From Hawksworthiomyces lignivorus (taxonomy: Eukaryota > Ascomycota > Sordariomycetes > Ophiostomatales > Ophiostomataceae): a stretch of DNA of 64,000 nt. The translations under genes and the position numbers were made by a program. Each line of letters begins with the position of its first letter. The first letter of the stretch is position 1. Shown here piece after piece: positions 19,108-31,678 of the stretch. The stretch is taken from positions 186,001 to 250,000 of the forward strand of contig NTMA01000046.1 of NCBI GenBank assembly GCA_002917075.1, written 5' to 3'. A model generated the notes under the pieces. That model saw only the letters and a program-made list of their open reading frames with translations, was not told the origin of the DNA and did no database searches.

Positions 19108-22100
19108 TGTGGAACAATATTGGTAGTATTAGTGCGATCAAGAATCTGGGGTTGTTATTAGCTTCTAATGCCTACAGCTATGCTGCTAGTTCCTTGGCAA
19201 TGTCTCAGGCACATCTTTGACAATACGTACCAGTGCTGCTGGAATTCAGTTTGAAATGAAACTTGTTTTGGCTGCTGGGTTCCTTTTCTTTTGTCGAGAA
19301 TGAGGAAGCTCTATGTGGGAAATATATTGGGTTCTCGCAGAGCTGGGATCTTATATCTGTTTGATTCTCCCCTGCATTCGACTCTTTATGTATTCTCTTC
19401 GCCGCGCGAAAGCTGCAATTGCACGATCACTCATCCTGGCATGGAGGGTCAGGTGTCTCGTTGTGGTTGTTGCGCTAGGGGATCTTTCTTAGGTTTCCGA
19501 ACCGAAGAAGTGTCTTTCAGCTGTACATCTCGGCCTTCCAAACCGCTAGCCAGAGTGCCACTCTGAGGCCTGCGAATGGTAGTTGTGGCAGCGTTGTATT
19601 GGTTAGCCGTGGAATGAACGCAAGGCAATATGACAAAATAGAAGCATTCTCGTCACTTTCAAGGAATGTCCAAGAGTCAAAAGTACAGCGGAGATCCACG
19701 GCTACCGCGTACACATGTTGCAGTCACCCAACCCCCCAAACTGATAAAAACCAGCCTGTGCCTGGCTGCAAAGCCTTGGCTCTGAAAGAGATTTCTTATC
19801 TTGGTCATTGCAGCCCGAACTGCCCCTGGACGGCGCCAAATAGCGGCCTGCATAATTGGGGTCGTCGTTCTGGCTCATCCTCTCGAAGACGGTACTTTCT
19901 TAGTCCTGCGGCCTTCTTCAGCCCCTTTTCTTCCTCTTGCTTCACCAGCTTTCTGCCACCCATGTTGTTTCTCTGCTCTCTGCTTCGTGGAAATAAAATA
20001 AAAATAAAATAAAATCTGCCCATGGCACACCGCACATCAAGAACGCGAACACCGTATGCAAGTTTGGCAGCGCGAACGCGAACCGGGAGACATCTTCACA
20101 ACACTCTTTGCTTTTTCCGGGACCCGCGGCGGCAGCCAAGAGTCTGCTGACCTGGTTCGTGCAAAACGAGTGTGCGATTGCCCTGGCCTTGCTCCTGTAG
20201 GCCTATAAGCGCAGATCAATTGAGGGCGAATCAAGAGACCCTGGATCAAGTCTCACGCAGACCGCTGTTTTTATGCTGCCAGGTAAGTTTTGGCATTTCT
20301 TTTTTCTCATCTTGTCTACTCCTGTTTGATATAAACGTACTGCACAAACGCGAATTGCTTATAGGTCGCAGGCTCGTCTCTTTGGCTTTCCCGCTTTTTC
20401 CATAGTGGATGCCCTGTTATATTCAGATGCATCACGCTGTCACACATCATCAAGAGGGTGTGAATATCCAGGTGCAGCATCGCCGTTCCTGTTAACGGAT
20501 CGCTTCACCTGTATTGTGAGTCACTTCTTACCTTTGTGGTAAGGCGTCAACATTACCATGCAAAAAGCTGAATCTTTTGAAAGTTAAGCTGATTAATTTT
20601 TTTTTTTTTTTTTCACTTTCTTTTTTTCATTTTCTCAGACCAGACCTACGGCTGCCTAAGCTACATATTCGCTTCTGCAAGCCAAACCAACACATCTTCC
20701 GACAGCCCGTTCTGGCACCCGATGCGACGCTACCACCGAATCTGCGCAACTGTGAAGGGTACGACCAACAAGTTCTTGTGCGAATACCAATGATATGCAC
20801 AATTTCTCGTGCTGGCTGTTGTACGAATTGGGCGAGTGGCTTTGCCAATCGCATACCACACCGACAAATAATACCTTAGACGAAGACGCAGCGCACACCA
20901 TCGTTGTCACATGATTGTTCGGTATTGTGAGCGATCTCAAATCGGCGTCCAAATGGGGAACGCCATATTTGGTTGGGGGAACGGCGCGCAGTTCTTCGGA
21001 CACGAAGACTAAACGCTCAGCGGCTGGAGATATCACGGCTCGGCGAAAACAGGGCTCCAAGAGGTCCGTGTTATCCCCTATAAATTGAATTCTGTGAGAG
21101 GGATCAGCTTTCCCCTTCAGTTCTTTGTTCCTGGCTGCGGTAGCGAACTGCAAAATACCTCTTGGCCTCTTCTAGGGTCTCTTTTGGGGTCTCTTTTGGG
21201 GTCTCTTTTGGGGTGTCTTTCGTCAGGCATTTTCAAAGGGTGCCCGACAAAGCTAGTGTATCTGCAGTACACCTTTCAGCAGAAGTGCAAAACATATGAA
21301 CAATCACGCATGCGATAGCAGTGACACCCAAACGAGCTGCAAGAATTTTCCACATCGTGACTTTAAACGGTCTTGCGAAGAACTCGTGTCTGATTCGATG
21401 CGCTGGACAAATGAGCACAGGACAACACTGTGCTACCATCTGAGAAGCTTCGCCTCCATCTTCCAATCCCTTAGACCTACACTAGATCCTGCGCGGCAGA
21501 GTTGCAATTCACGCTGAACTAAAGCAGAAAACAACACTTTGATACTTCCGGGCGTGACAAGCTTATGAAGTTCTCCTGCTTCGCGCTCTGCTGGGTGCCG
21601 CAGTGCCGAACACAAACAAGGAACGTACTAGTGACCTTTTGTATAAGTTGATGCGTTGTCGACCTTGCTCCTAGTTCCAATGCCTCACCGCCAGAGAAGA
21701 TGGCATTCAGCAAGAGAATGGAAGACAGGGCTGAAGCAACCGCGCCACGTTTGGACTAGCTGTGTTTTGGGCGAGCTATACCACACACCTCATCCGGCAG
21801 ACCTTTTTCAGGTGGACTTTGGTAGGCAGCAATTCTCTGTGCCGACGAGTGCAGCAACGAATACTATCCTGATGCTGCTCATGCGGCTGATGGTAAGACG
21901 GTGGAAAGAAAGCCCAAGAGGCTCTGCTTCTTCCTAGACCATCTAGCACAGAAGGCGAACCGGTTCGCTTTCTGTCGATCGACGATGTTTTTTTTTTTTG
22001 GACAGGTGGCAGCGTCAACAACGATCCAGTCATGGTCGGACACGATCTGCGCAGGGCTTCGCATTATCGGTGCACAATGCTGCAGAAAAGAATCTTGTTT

Positions 22101-23067
22101 CTGTCGATATCAATGTGAGGCAGTACTGGCGGTCAGATGCTACTCTCAGGGGTAATTGCAAGGCATACAGTCGTTTCCGAGCAGCCGCTCAAGAAAAAGT
22201 CGACACGAAGACGCAGGACGATAAAAGCAATCCAATTCTGCTCTTGTCTGCCATCGTAAACAGACGAATGGCGGTGCCGAACTCTCTCTTTGAGACCAGA
22301 GTTGGCTTCATGTGATAGTACCCAGCGCAAGGATATAATCATGCTCACACTACTTCTAGATAATGAGGTCTGTGTTGGCGTGACAGAAAATAAACAGAGC
22401 TAGACGCCAATCTCTCTAGCCGCAGGAATCGCGGCGGTGGTCTCGACTTGCCACTCAATAACTGGGCCCAGTATGGATACACATCGTCATAGAAGGATCT
22501 ACATGCCTCTGTAGCATGTATATACTGCTGAAGATCGGCTCGAGATTGCTGAACAGCCACCAGATACCGATCTTAGCTCGAGCTTCTACTTCACTCAGCA
22601 TGGGTCAGGTTCCCCAGTCAAGTAGATAAAATTAGAGTGGAGCTGCGCGGGTTGACAATATTATTTCTAATAAATTTATCTAAGGAAATGGAGCTCAGAA
22701 GATGTGCTCTCGCGATTCAATTACCACTATAGCAGCAGAGTCTATATCGCCATGTACAGATACTTTGTTGACTTATTCGCTCCTCAGCGCAGGTTAGACA
22801 CACTGTAGCCCCATGAGAGCTCTCGTGAGATGGGCACTGAAAGCGAATCTAAAAGTCGCCATTTCCCAGCCCCCCCCCTTTAGCCAATCACAGCTCACCA
22901 TTGCATATTTGTAGATCCTCCTATTGTCGGACTGACCAAGCGACAGCTTTCCCTTGTTCGGATCAGGTAGCACCGAGCTCTGATTGACGCTGAACCTTTT
23001 TGCGCGACCTCGAATTGCCGCCTGCGGTTCTTGTTTCCATTGGCTTCGGCTTTCATGAGGATACACC
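19108..23067. other. Four-kilobase gene-poor region between SesA and D-lactate dehydrogenase
   Basis: No complete gene is supported here. Several open frames of 70-105 codons (for example 21656-21937 plus, 22345-22560 minus) have no recognised motif and may be decayed sequence. The region contains a 12-bp tandem repeat (21174-21221) and T-rich runs (about 20599-20613). A missing receptor gene could once have lain here, but I found no residual NACHT or repeat-domain motif. Confidence 0.5.
21174..21221 (+). repeat. 12-bp tandem repeat, four units
   Basis: Four units of GGGGTCTCTTTT: the first and last carry substitutions, the middle two (21186-21197 and 21198-21209) are exact. It lies in the gene-poor region next to the SesA-type gene. 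Confidence 0.85.
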
Positions 23068-24865
23068 ATGAAGCGACTGGAGAGTGTGCTTGCCCTTTGT
23101 AGGGCGAGCCGGCAATTGCTGAGGCCGACGGCCAGGCAGACCGTCTTCAGAGCGCGGCAAGTCCACACGGCGGGGCCGAATGGCACCGCCAAACAGCCAG
23201 CTGGTGCCACGCCGCTGGCATATGGCCTCGCCGGCTTGGCGGCGGGCATCCTAGCCACCACCGTCGTCGGATACTCGGTGAGAGGCGGCGCAAGCGGCCA
23301 GACGGCCAGCCAGGGGTCTCCCAGCCACGCTGAGTCGGCAGCTGCACCATCCATGCCGCAGTATGCAGATCGGGCAACAATGCTCCTGGTAGGCCATGCC
23401 CCGGACGGCGCAATCTAGGGGCGCGTGCTCGCGTGGCTGACAGAAAGTAATCGGATTGCAGGCGGCGCGGGAGATCCAGCAGGCGCTGGGCGAGGAGGTC
23501 GTGAGCCTGGACGCGGACGACCTGGAGGCGCACGGCTACTCGGAGTGGTCGACGTCGAACACGGAGGCGCGGCCGGCGGCGGTGGTGCGACCGCGGTCGA
23601 CGGAGGAGGTGTCGACGGTGGCGCGGATCTGCAGCAGGCACCGGGTGCCGATGATCCCGTACGGGGCGGGGTCGAGCGTGGAGGGCAACGTGAGCGCGCC
23701 GCACTCGGGGTTCTGCGTGGACCTGTCGCGCATGGCGGCGGTGCTGGCGGTGCACGCGGACGACATGGACGCGGTCGTGCAGCCGGGGGTGAGCTGGGTG
23801 GCGCTCAACGCGCAGCTGCAGCCGGCGGGGCTGTTCTTGCCGCTGGACCCGAGCCCGACCGCGCTCGTGGGCGGCATGGTCGCCACCAACTGCAGCGGCA
23901 CCAACGCCGTGCGCTACGGCACCATGAAGGACTGGGTGCTGGGGCTGACCGTCGTGCTGGCCGACGGCACCGTCGTGCGCACGCGCCGCCGCCCCCGCAA
24001 GACCTCCGCCGGCTACAACCTGACGGGGCTGTTTGCCGGCTCCGAGGGCACCCTGGGCATCATCACCGAGATCGCCGTCAAGCTGGCCCCGGCCCCGGCC
24101 CACGTCGGCGCCGCCACCGCCACCTTCCCCTCCGTCGCCGCCCTCGCCCGCGCCGCCACCGACCTCATGCGCCGCGGCGTCCCGCTGCTCGCCGCCCTCG
24201 AGATGATGGACGAGGTCCAGATGCGCGTCATCAACCAGACCGGCGGCGCCCCCGCCGCCAGCGACGGCGCCCCCTGGCCCGAGCGGCCAACGCTCTTCAT
24301 CAAGTTCGCCGGCGCCTCCGCTGACGCCGTGCGCGACAGCACCGCCGCCGCGCGCGCCCTGCTCGTCGGCGACCACGGCGCCGCCGACTTTCGCGTCGCC
24401 GCCGACGAGCAGGCCGTCGCCGACCTGTGGGCCGCGCGCAAGCAGGCCCTGTGGGCCATGCTGGCCGTGCGCCCCGAGGGCACCCAGATCTGGTCCACCG
24501 ACGTCGCCGTGCCGCTGTCGCGCCTCGCCGAGGCCGTCGAGGCCGCCCGCGACAACGCTGCCGGCCTCGGCCTCTTCTCCTCCGTCCTCGGCCACGTCGG
24601 CGACGGCAACTTCCACCAGGCCATCATGTACGACCCGCGCCAGCCAGACCAGGTCGCCGGCGTCCGCCGCTGCGTCGATGCTATGGTCCGCCACGCCGTC
24701 GCCGCCGACGGCACCGTGTCCGGCGAGCACGGTATCGGCCTGGGCAAGAAGCACTGCCTCGAGCAGGAGCTGGGGCCGGCCGCCATTGACGTCATGAGGG
24801 CGCTGAAGCGGAGCCTGGACCCGCACTGGCTGCTGAACCCCGGCAAAGTGATCGACTTTTCATAG
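23068..24865 (+). CDS. DLD1: Mitochondrial D-lactate dehydrogenase (cytochrome), FAD-linked
   Basis: Oxidises D-lactate to pyruvate and passes electrons to cytochrome c in the mitochondrion. Coding sequence is join(23068..23388,23462..24865), 574 residues. The 73-bp intron has a GTAGGC donor, a GGCTGAC branch and a TTGCAG acceptor and is in phase 0. The N-terminus is Arg-rich without acids, like a mitochondrial presequence, and is followed by one membrane helix (LAYGLAGLAAGILATTVVGY). The FAD-binding domain has IPYGAGSSVEGNVSAPHSG, GGMVATNCSGTNAVRYGTMK and AGSEGTLGIITEIAVKL. The C-terminal oxidase domain has GHVGDGNFHQAIMYD and ends SGEHGIGLGKKHCLEQELG...LNPGKV. All are hallmarks of D-2-hydroxyacid dehydrogenases of this family. 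It is convergent with the QutR homologue. Confidence 0.94.
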
Positions 24866-25103
24866 ATGTAAAAGAAATAGCCAAATCAAACATATTTATA
24901 TTACCTCTCTCTCCCTCCTTCGTCACAGAAGCAGACATGACTTATAGATACGGCTCGTTTACTTCAAAATTCAATATAAATATGCATTTATTCGTTAACA
25001 AATAAGAAAGACATCTTCTATAGTAGCTTATGGAAAACAAGTCTTCTAACATAAGTCTATGGTCGGAAGCTGCATTCGGGCACATCTCAAGCACAGATGG
25101 CTT

Positions 25104-27853
25104 CTATGGTCCATCCCCCATGGCATAATCGGCGGTTGTCGTCGATGCAGCTGCGGATGCTAGCCCCGGCAACCCTCTCTGCTGCTGCTGCTCGTCCCAC
25201 GTTTTCCGGCACACCGTTCGCATCAGCCTCTGCGGCGCCATGCGGCCAGTCAACAGCTCAAAAGCCTCGATGGACATCTCGCTGAGCACATCCAGTCCGT
25301 CCACAATCACCCAGGCAGGCGACACTGTGTCGCGGAAGACTTGCATCTGCGCCACTAGAGGCGTGATGAGCGGCTCGTACGCGAGCTGGACGGAGGCCAA
25401 ATTGTCAGCTTAAGTCTCCATATATATATACAAGCAAAGCAAGGGGGTTAGGAAAAGCAGCCTACCTCAACGACCACGCCTCCGGTCGGGCTGCCCAGCC
25501 ACTGGCGCGGCATCTCAAAGTCGGCCGCCGGGCTACCGTCTGTATTGATGGCCGGCACGCACGAGATGACCATTGTGGGCGGCTGGTGCTCGGCGGGCCA
25601 GGGGTCCGCGGCCGACGTCAGCACATGGCAGATTCGGGCCCCTGCAGCTCCGGAGACCGGTGTTTGGTGGTTCGAAGAAGCCGACGGAGATGGCGACGCC
25701 GAGGTGGCGGACGAGGACGAAGAGAGGAACGGCTGGTGCTGGTGCTGCTGTTGTGGGTGTGCGACGTGGCCATGAGTCTGCGCCCAGTCGTTGAAGTGCT
25801 GCGCGACGTCTTGAGCGTGCTGCGGTGTCCGGTTGAAGATGAAGATGTGCCGACAACCTAGTCGGATCAGCGCGTAGATGGCCGCACGCGCCATGCCGCC
25901 GGCGCCAACGACTAGCGCCGTCGTGCGCGACGGCTGCACCACGTTCCGCGGACTGAGCGCCCGCTGCAGGCACTTGTTAATAGACCGCCAGTCCGTGTTG
26001 TCTCCGTAGAAGGCGCTGCAGGCGCCTGCCTTGTTCCGCGCCTTGGCGTGGTCTAGCAGGGTTGCAGAATCCCCTGCCGTCATGCCGCCGCGCAGCGGCA
26101 GGATCACGTTTACGGCACCCAGCGCCGCCGCGTGCTGGCTCTCCAGCTGGAGGTGTGGCCGGATGGCGACCTTGAAGGGCGCCGCTAGCGTCGCGCCGCC
26201 AAAGGTGCGGTTGCCAGCCGGATTCCGGCTGGGGTCCAGGAATAGGTCGCGTAGATCGTCGAGCGTCGTGCACTCGGCCGCCTGAAAAGTATGCGGCATT
26301 CCAGCAAAATTAAACGCCGCAGAGAAGATAGCGGGCGCGATAGAGTAGGCGACATGCGAGCCGATGGTATAGAACTGCAGAGCGTCTAGCCGGCCAGACT
26401 GAAAGAGCAGCTCGAACGACGACGACGACGTGCACACGGTGGCTAGGTGGTCGCGTCGGTTGGCAGTGTTTGGGTGCTTGACCGGGTTCAAGATGCGGCT
26501 CTGCAGTGGCACGCGTACGCCGAGCAGCGAGTACTCGAAAGCGACCAGCGGCGGTCTGGGGTCCTCCACATTCTGTGCGACGCGCGCCTTGAACCTGTCC
26601 GGATCTTCTGTTGGGCTGCCGCCTGTGCAGAAGCGCACGATGCGCACGACGTTGCACCCGAGAGACCGGGCCCGCTCGTAGCACTGCAGATGCGTGTGCG
26701 ACGACCACTGCGGCGCCGTCAGGCCTGGGTGCCAGAAGTTGCCGATGACGCTCGTCTGGCCGCGGTGCGCCAGGGCGCGGCGCACCAGGTCGTCGCTGCG
26801 CTGCAGGTCGAGGCTGATGTATTCCACGTTGAGACGCAGGCCGAGCTCGAGCAGCTCGATGTCCACGCGGTCCCGCTCCTCCAGCGGCCGACTCCGCTCC
26901 TCGCGCGGGTTCTCCTCGACGTGGTAGATGATGGGCACCGCCAGCTTGCGGCGAATGAGAGCCAGCTGGCGGGCGATGACGTTGAACAGGTCGTCGGGCC
27001 AGTGGTCGATGATGAGCTCCACACAGTCGCCGTAAGCTTCAAGGTCCTCCCAGTCTAAGTCCATGTCGACCAGGTATGACAGCCGCAGGCGCAGCGTGTA
27101 GGAATAGGCGCGGAACTCGGGCGGCACAGCGTTGAGCGAAAAGGGGCTCTCGGCCCATTTTTTGCGCCATGCCTGGCCCTGCAGCAGGTCGAGGAACCGC
27201 GTGAAGTCTTCCTTGGCATGGAACAAGCGGGATGAAGAGCTGATCAGCGGGTGGCCCTGGGGATGGCTTTGGCCATAGCTGCTCTGCTGGTGGTGGTCCC
27301 ACGGGCTGCTGGCTCCGCTGCTGGTGACCGAGTCGCCCGTGCTTCCCGTCACGGACGACCGCCCGCTGAACGGGTCATAGAGGTTGTAGTATTCAAAATT
27401 TGTGCACTGGCGGTGGCTCTGGTCGGCGCGCAGCAGCTGGTCTGCATCGGCCTCGTCGAGAAACCGCAGGATCTGCTCGCGCTCGCGGTGCACGTAGATG
27501 ACCGGGTGCGACTCGCAGTAGGCCCGCAGAGCATCCTGTGCATCTTCGGCCAGGCTGCTCATGCCACACTCAATGATGCACCGCCGCTGGTTGGTGTCGA
27601 GCATCTGCTTGAACACCTCGGCATTGCGGGCTGCAAAAGCTTCCCGGCCGTGGCGGTTCAGGTACTGGCCACGTGAGACGCCTGTGACCTGCTCAAAGTA
27701 GTGATCCTCGGTCACGAGACGTCGGCGCAGATGTAAAGCGCCAATGAACCCGAGCGACCGCTTGCCGGCACCGCGGCAGCCAACAAGCACAATAGACGCA
27801 TCCGGGTCAAATATGCGCTGGTTTGGCGGGGGAGTCGACAACGCCGGCGCCAT
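25104..27853 (-). CDS. qutR: Quinate pathway repressor QutR / qa-1S homologue (AROM-derived repressor)
   Basis: Represses quinate/shikimate catabolic genes in fungi and descends from the last three domains of the pentafunctional AROM enzyme. Coding sequence on the minus strand is 27853..25466 joined to 25385..25104, 889 residues. The 80-bp intron has a GTAGGC donor, GCTGAC branch and GTCCAG acceptor, in phase 0. Domains in order: shikimate-kinase-like (P-loop VGCRGAGKRSLG, ~20-220), type I dehydroquinase-like (~260-470) and shikimate-dehydrogenase-like (~490-889; YGDNTDWRSI and ALVVGAGGMARAAIYAL). The Schiff-base lysine position of the dehydroquinase appears as Arg404 in NVVRIVRFC, which fits a regulator rather than an enzyme. 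It has no dehydroquinate-synthase or EPSP-synthase part, so it is not AROM itself. It is divergent from a Zn2Cys6 gene. Confidence 0.88.
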
Positions 27854-29304
27854 AGCTGTTGAAATTGCTTGGCGGGGCTGGAAGTGTACACGGTGCTGTC
27901 TCTGGAATCAGCTGCGGCTGCTGCTGTTGCCGCTGCTGCTGCTATTTTGATCTCCCGTGGTCTCCACAGGCCCCGGAGGTTTTCTCTTATGCATCTGATA
28001 ACATGAAATCAGTCACGCTATCTGGGCTTGGCCGCGCTGCGAGATGGAGGCGCGTCGGTGCTCTTGGCAGCGCTCCGGTTCCACGGGGTTTCCGCCTGTC
28101 AATGATTCGTCGATCTGTCTGAAGCAGATGGCATGTAGGGATGCCTGTGATCCAAATCGTCATATGCAAATGAGTGAGCAGTGGCGCGTCACGCATCCCG
28201 TACTACAGAGCGAAAATAAGCCCAGCTCCCTTTGTCTCCAAGCGCACTCACGATGGAATGCGATGCAGGGGTTCAGGCTCCGTATTTGGCTATGCTCGTC
28301 TTTGCGTATCCTGTCCCCCAAGTCTCGTGGGATGACGGACGCCACACGAGTGGTGTACTGTGGGCTTTATGTTGGCAGTCTGCGTGCCGAGAGTGCTTCT
28401 CTAAGAGGTTCTCCTCACAGGGGAGGAGAAAGCAGTCATTTCTGGGGAAACACGGAGTAATTACAGATGTGCAGTGCCGGCAGCTACGTTGTGCACCTCT
28501 GGCGGGTTATCTGGTATGTCCTCGGCAGGTGGGATGGGGATAGCTAAGGCCTACCGGCAGTGTGAGAGCGACCACTAATTCAGACACTGGAGAGGGTACC
28601 TTCGGACGTGGCTACCGGCTTAACAAACATCCCCAGCGCTTGGCCTTGCATGTACAGGGGGGCAAGAGGTGACTGGCTGTGGCTCTTGGTACGTGTACTT
28701 GCTGCTAGCAGGGTCTACAGTCAAAAAAGGAAGTCTCGAAGGGGGGAAGACCAATGAGCGGGGAGAATTGGGATGTAATAGAGGGGTTCCTTCTTAGTAG
28801 CTATTATAGTGGGACCACTGTAAAAAGTCGTCGAGGCAAGAGCGCTGGCCAATAGAAAGGCCAAAATTAGAAAGTGGGGTTTTTAAGGAAGCGACACCCC
28901 CAATTGTGTGCTCTCCCCGGCCGTCCCCTTCAAGTTTGAGCGAGGCTGCCCTGTGCGGAGTCAGCTGGACCAAAGGGCAAAACAGGCGCAGGTGAGCGGT
29001 AAAACCAATTGTTACGACGACACGCGAAACAACCCCCGGAGACAGCGCGCCCGAAAGCAACGCGATCAGTTCACCTCATCCGCGGCTCGGTCCAGGAATT
29101 CATCTGAGCGGCTGACGGAGGCATGGCGGTTGGTCTCTCGCGGTTCCGTTGGTGATCCTGCTGCTTCGACAGCTGCTGCTTCGGCCAGGAAGGCGGCCAC
29201 CCGGACACCCCCAGCTTTGTCGCGGTGGCCTCCGGTCGTCTCCCTTCTCTTGATTTCTTTTCAGCACAGCCGCTGCGACGTCCTTGCCTCTCGGCGAGGC
29301 AGGC
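27854..29304. other. Divergent spacer between the QutR homologue and a Zn2Cys6 gene
   Basis: About 1.45 kb and probably the shared promoter region. It contains one copy of the ACGGAGTA element (28452-28459). The remaining short open frames are unsupported. Confidence 0.55.
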
Positions 29305-30636
29305 ATGACTGCGGCCATGGCAATGGACCGGCATGAAGCATCGATCGCGGTGGCGGATGACCCGATAGCGCCCAGCGAGACCACGGAAGGCTCGTCTGCG
29401 AATCCCCGGAAGAGAAAAAAGAGCTCTCGAGCGTATGTCTTTGGTGTTTGAGCGCAGAAGGATGCGTTCTCGTGGCTACCCTGCTGACTCAGATCTTAGA
29501 TGCGACTTCTGCCATATCAACCACCAGCCTTGCGATGTACGTTTGAATTTTTTTTTTCTGTGCGCCTTTTTATTGGAACGAGTATGAGCTAACGTGAGAT
29601 TCCAGAATGCAAAGCCAAGGTGTAGCTACTGTGAGAGACACGGCAAGTCCTGTCTGTATCTGCGGCCGCAGAAGAAGCGTGGGCCGGCGCAGGGCTACAG
29701 GAGCGCTCTGCACACCATGCGCGAGAGCGCCGCTGCCTGGGGCGCTGCACTCAACTTGATTCCCAGCCTAGGCCCCGTAATTGAGGGGTACCTGAAAAAG
29801 GAAGAAGGCAAGCGGCTGGTGAAGGCCATCAAAGACCCCCAGCAGCAAGAGTTCTTCATCCAAGCATGGCAGCAAAGTGCTGTATTCAAATCGTTCTTCG
29901 GCGACGAGGATGCGTCGGACGGGGGGGAAGCAATAGATGGTGGAGATACACAGCCCAGTGTTGCTCCCGCCGGGTCCGCTGCAACCACCGTAGGTGACGC
30001 AGAAACCAAGAGCGCCAACTCGGATTCGGTCACGGTCACTGCGGCTCCGGAGCTTCCGCCACCGCCAATAAAAACCACCATGGCCGAAAACAGCATTATT
30101 GACAATGGGCCAACGCCGTTCCCATCCTCTCTGCCGGTAACTACAATACCACCGGCGCCATCTTTCTTGCATCATGGCACACCGGTTCATTTCCCTCTCC
30201 ACGACGCAGACTTCTTGAGTTTCGACCCAAAACTTGACCCACTATTACAACAACACGCGCCGACGCCGTCGCCGTCCCAAGATGGCACCAAGCAGTCTCG
30301 CAACGGCAGTGTGGGTGACTTTGCCGGGCCATCCTCGTCTGTGGCTGACCTTGTTGCCAGAGATGCGGCAAGATCGTACGTTCAACTTGTTTTTCCTTGG
30401 TGACCCTCTGACATTTAATAGATCGCCTCAGCTGACCCTCATAACGCAGATCAAATAGCTTTTCACAAACGCTAGGGTCGTTAGGCTTTGCACCAGACGA
30501 AACGCTCAACGACTTCCTAGCTATCAGTTACAACCCAGATCCAATCGACAACACAGTTGACAGTGATCCCCTGCTAGGGAGCGAATTAGACCAGAAGGCG
30601 TATTACGAACTACTCATGGGCAAGGGATTCACATGA
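29305..30636 (+). CDS. Short Zn2Cys6 fungal transcription factor, four exons
   Basis: Coding sequence is join(29305..29432,29500..29536,29606..30375,30450..30636), 373 residues. All three introns have GTATGT or GTACGT donors, CTGAC/CTAAC branches and AG acceptors. The zinc cluster spans exons 1-3 with the exact pattern C44-x2-C47-x6-C54-x6-C61-x2-C64-x6-C71, preceded by a basic stretch (RKRKKSSRA). A KKRGPAQGYRSAL block follows, of the kind found after the cluster in several regulators including QutA-type activators. The rest is Pro/Ser/Thr-rich with an acidic C-terminus (DPLLGSELDQKAYYELLMG), a possible activation region. No fungal middle-homology domain is present, so it is much shorter than typical family members. 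Other in-frame ATGs lie at 29317 and 29323. Target genes are unknown. Confidence 0.86.
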
Positions 30637-31678
30637 TGAGAAAATGAAATTTTCAAAATGACAGGAAGTCTGTCAAACATGTGTCTTCCCATTCATCCAT
30701 CCCGTAGGCGCTGACGTATATATCCGACGGTGCATTCGGTGAACATACGGAAGGCCGAACCAGCATGCTGAGATTTTTTTCTTGGCAAAAATAAGGAAGT
30801 CGATTCGCTGTGATAAGACTTGACCTCATTATTAGCTCTCTTCTTCAAACAGAGAGGTTGCTTAAGTCTTAACGCTGGACTCAGTTTACAGCAGCAAAGT
30901 ACCTAGAGAAAGGAGCCGGGGAGTGTCTCGGTCTCATTCAATGGACATTGTGACTCGGCTTGATCCTAATCCGGAAAAACTAGAAAACGTCTACGATATT
31001 CTTATGTTGGTAGACGATATTTCCTTGTTTTTTATTCCAGTCAGATCAGCAATTTCATCTACTTAAATATTTCAAAATATCAACAGGCACAGAAGCAGAT
31101 GCACAAAATATAAACCTGCGGTGGCAGGACAAGATACACCAGACTACTTCTCGACATCCTGACTATTTTATCGTCTCTAGACGCACAGGAGGTTTGGAGA
31201 AGCAGGAAACTCTCAGACTGTTATGACGGCGCCATTTTGTATATCGAGCAGTCGCTCAAATTGCATCTGTTTTTTATATGTATATTTACTGTGTTTTATG
31301 CGTGCACTTTACAGAAGCTTTAAATGGCAAAAAAAGCAAATAAATAGCTGCCGTATAACCCCTGATAAATAGTTTTTTTGTCTTAACATGGGTAGTTGCT
31401 CTGGCACAAACTAAAGGAGCGATATCCCAGATTGGGCTTGACTGTGAAGATCGTGACTCATTTATCCCGCCACGACTCTAATTTCCCCATCCAACACACT
31501 GCTTTGGATTGTCTCTTTCTCGCAGCCTACGTTCTCGAGCAAATGAAAACCAGTAAAGCAACCTCGATTGCATAACATTTCATTGCTTGCATTGCATGTG
31601 TAAGATTTTGACCGCTTTGTCGTCCCTGACTTAACGCCGGCCGCTCACACCTAAAGAAAATCACACGCATAAACAAAC
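30637..31678. other. Intergenic region upstream of the RidA-like gene
   Basis: About 1 kb, AT-rich in its central part. I see no gene, repeat or RNA element that I can support. Confidence 0.55.

Noticed and set aside
23147..24826. 559-codon minus-strand open frame opposite D-lactate dehydrogenase
   Set aside because: It is an antisense shadow of high-GC coding sequence, with His/Arg/Gly-biased composition and no domain.
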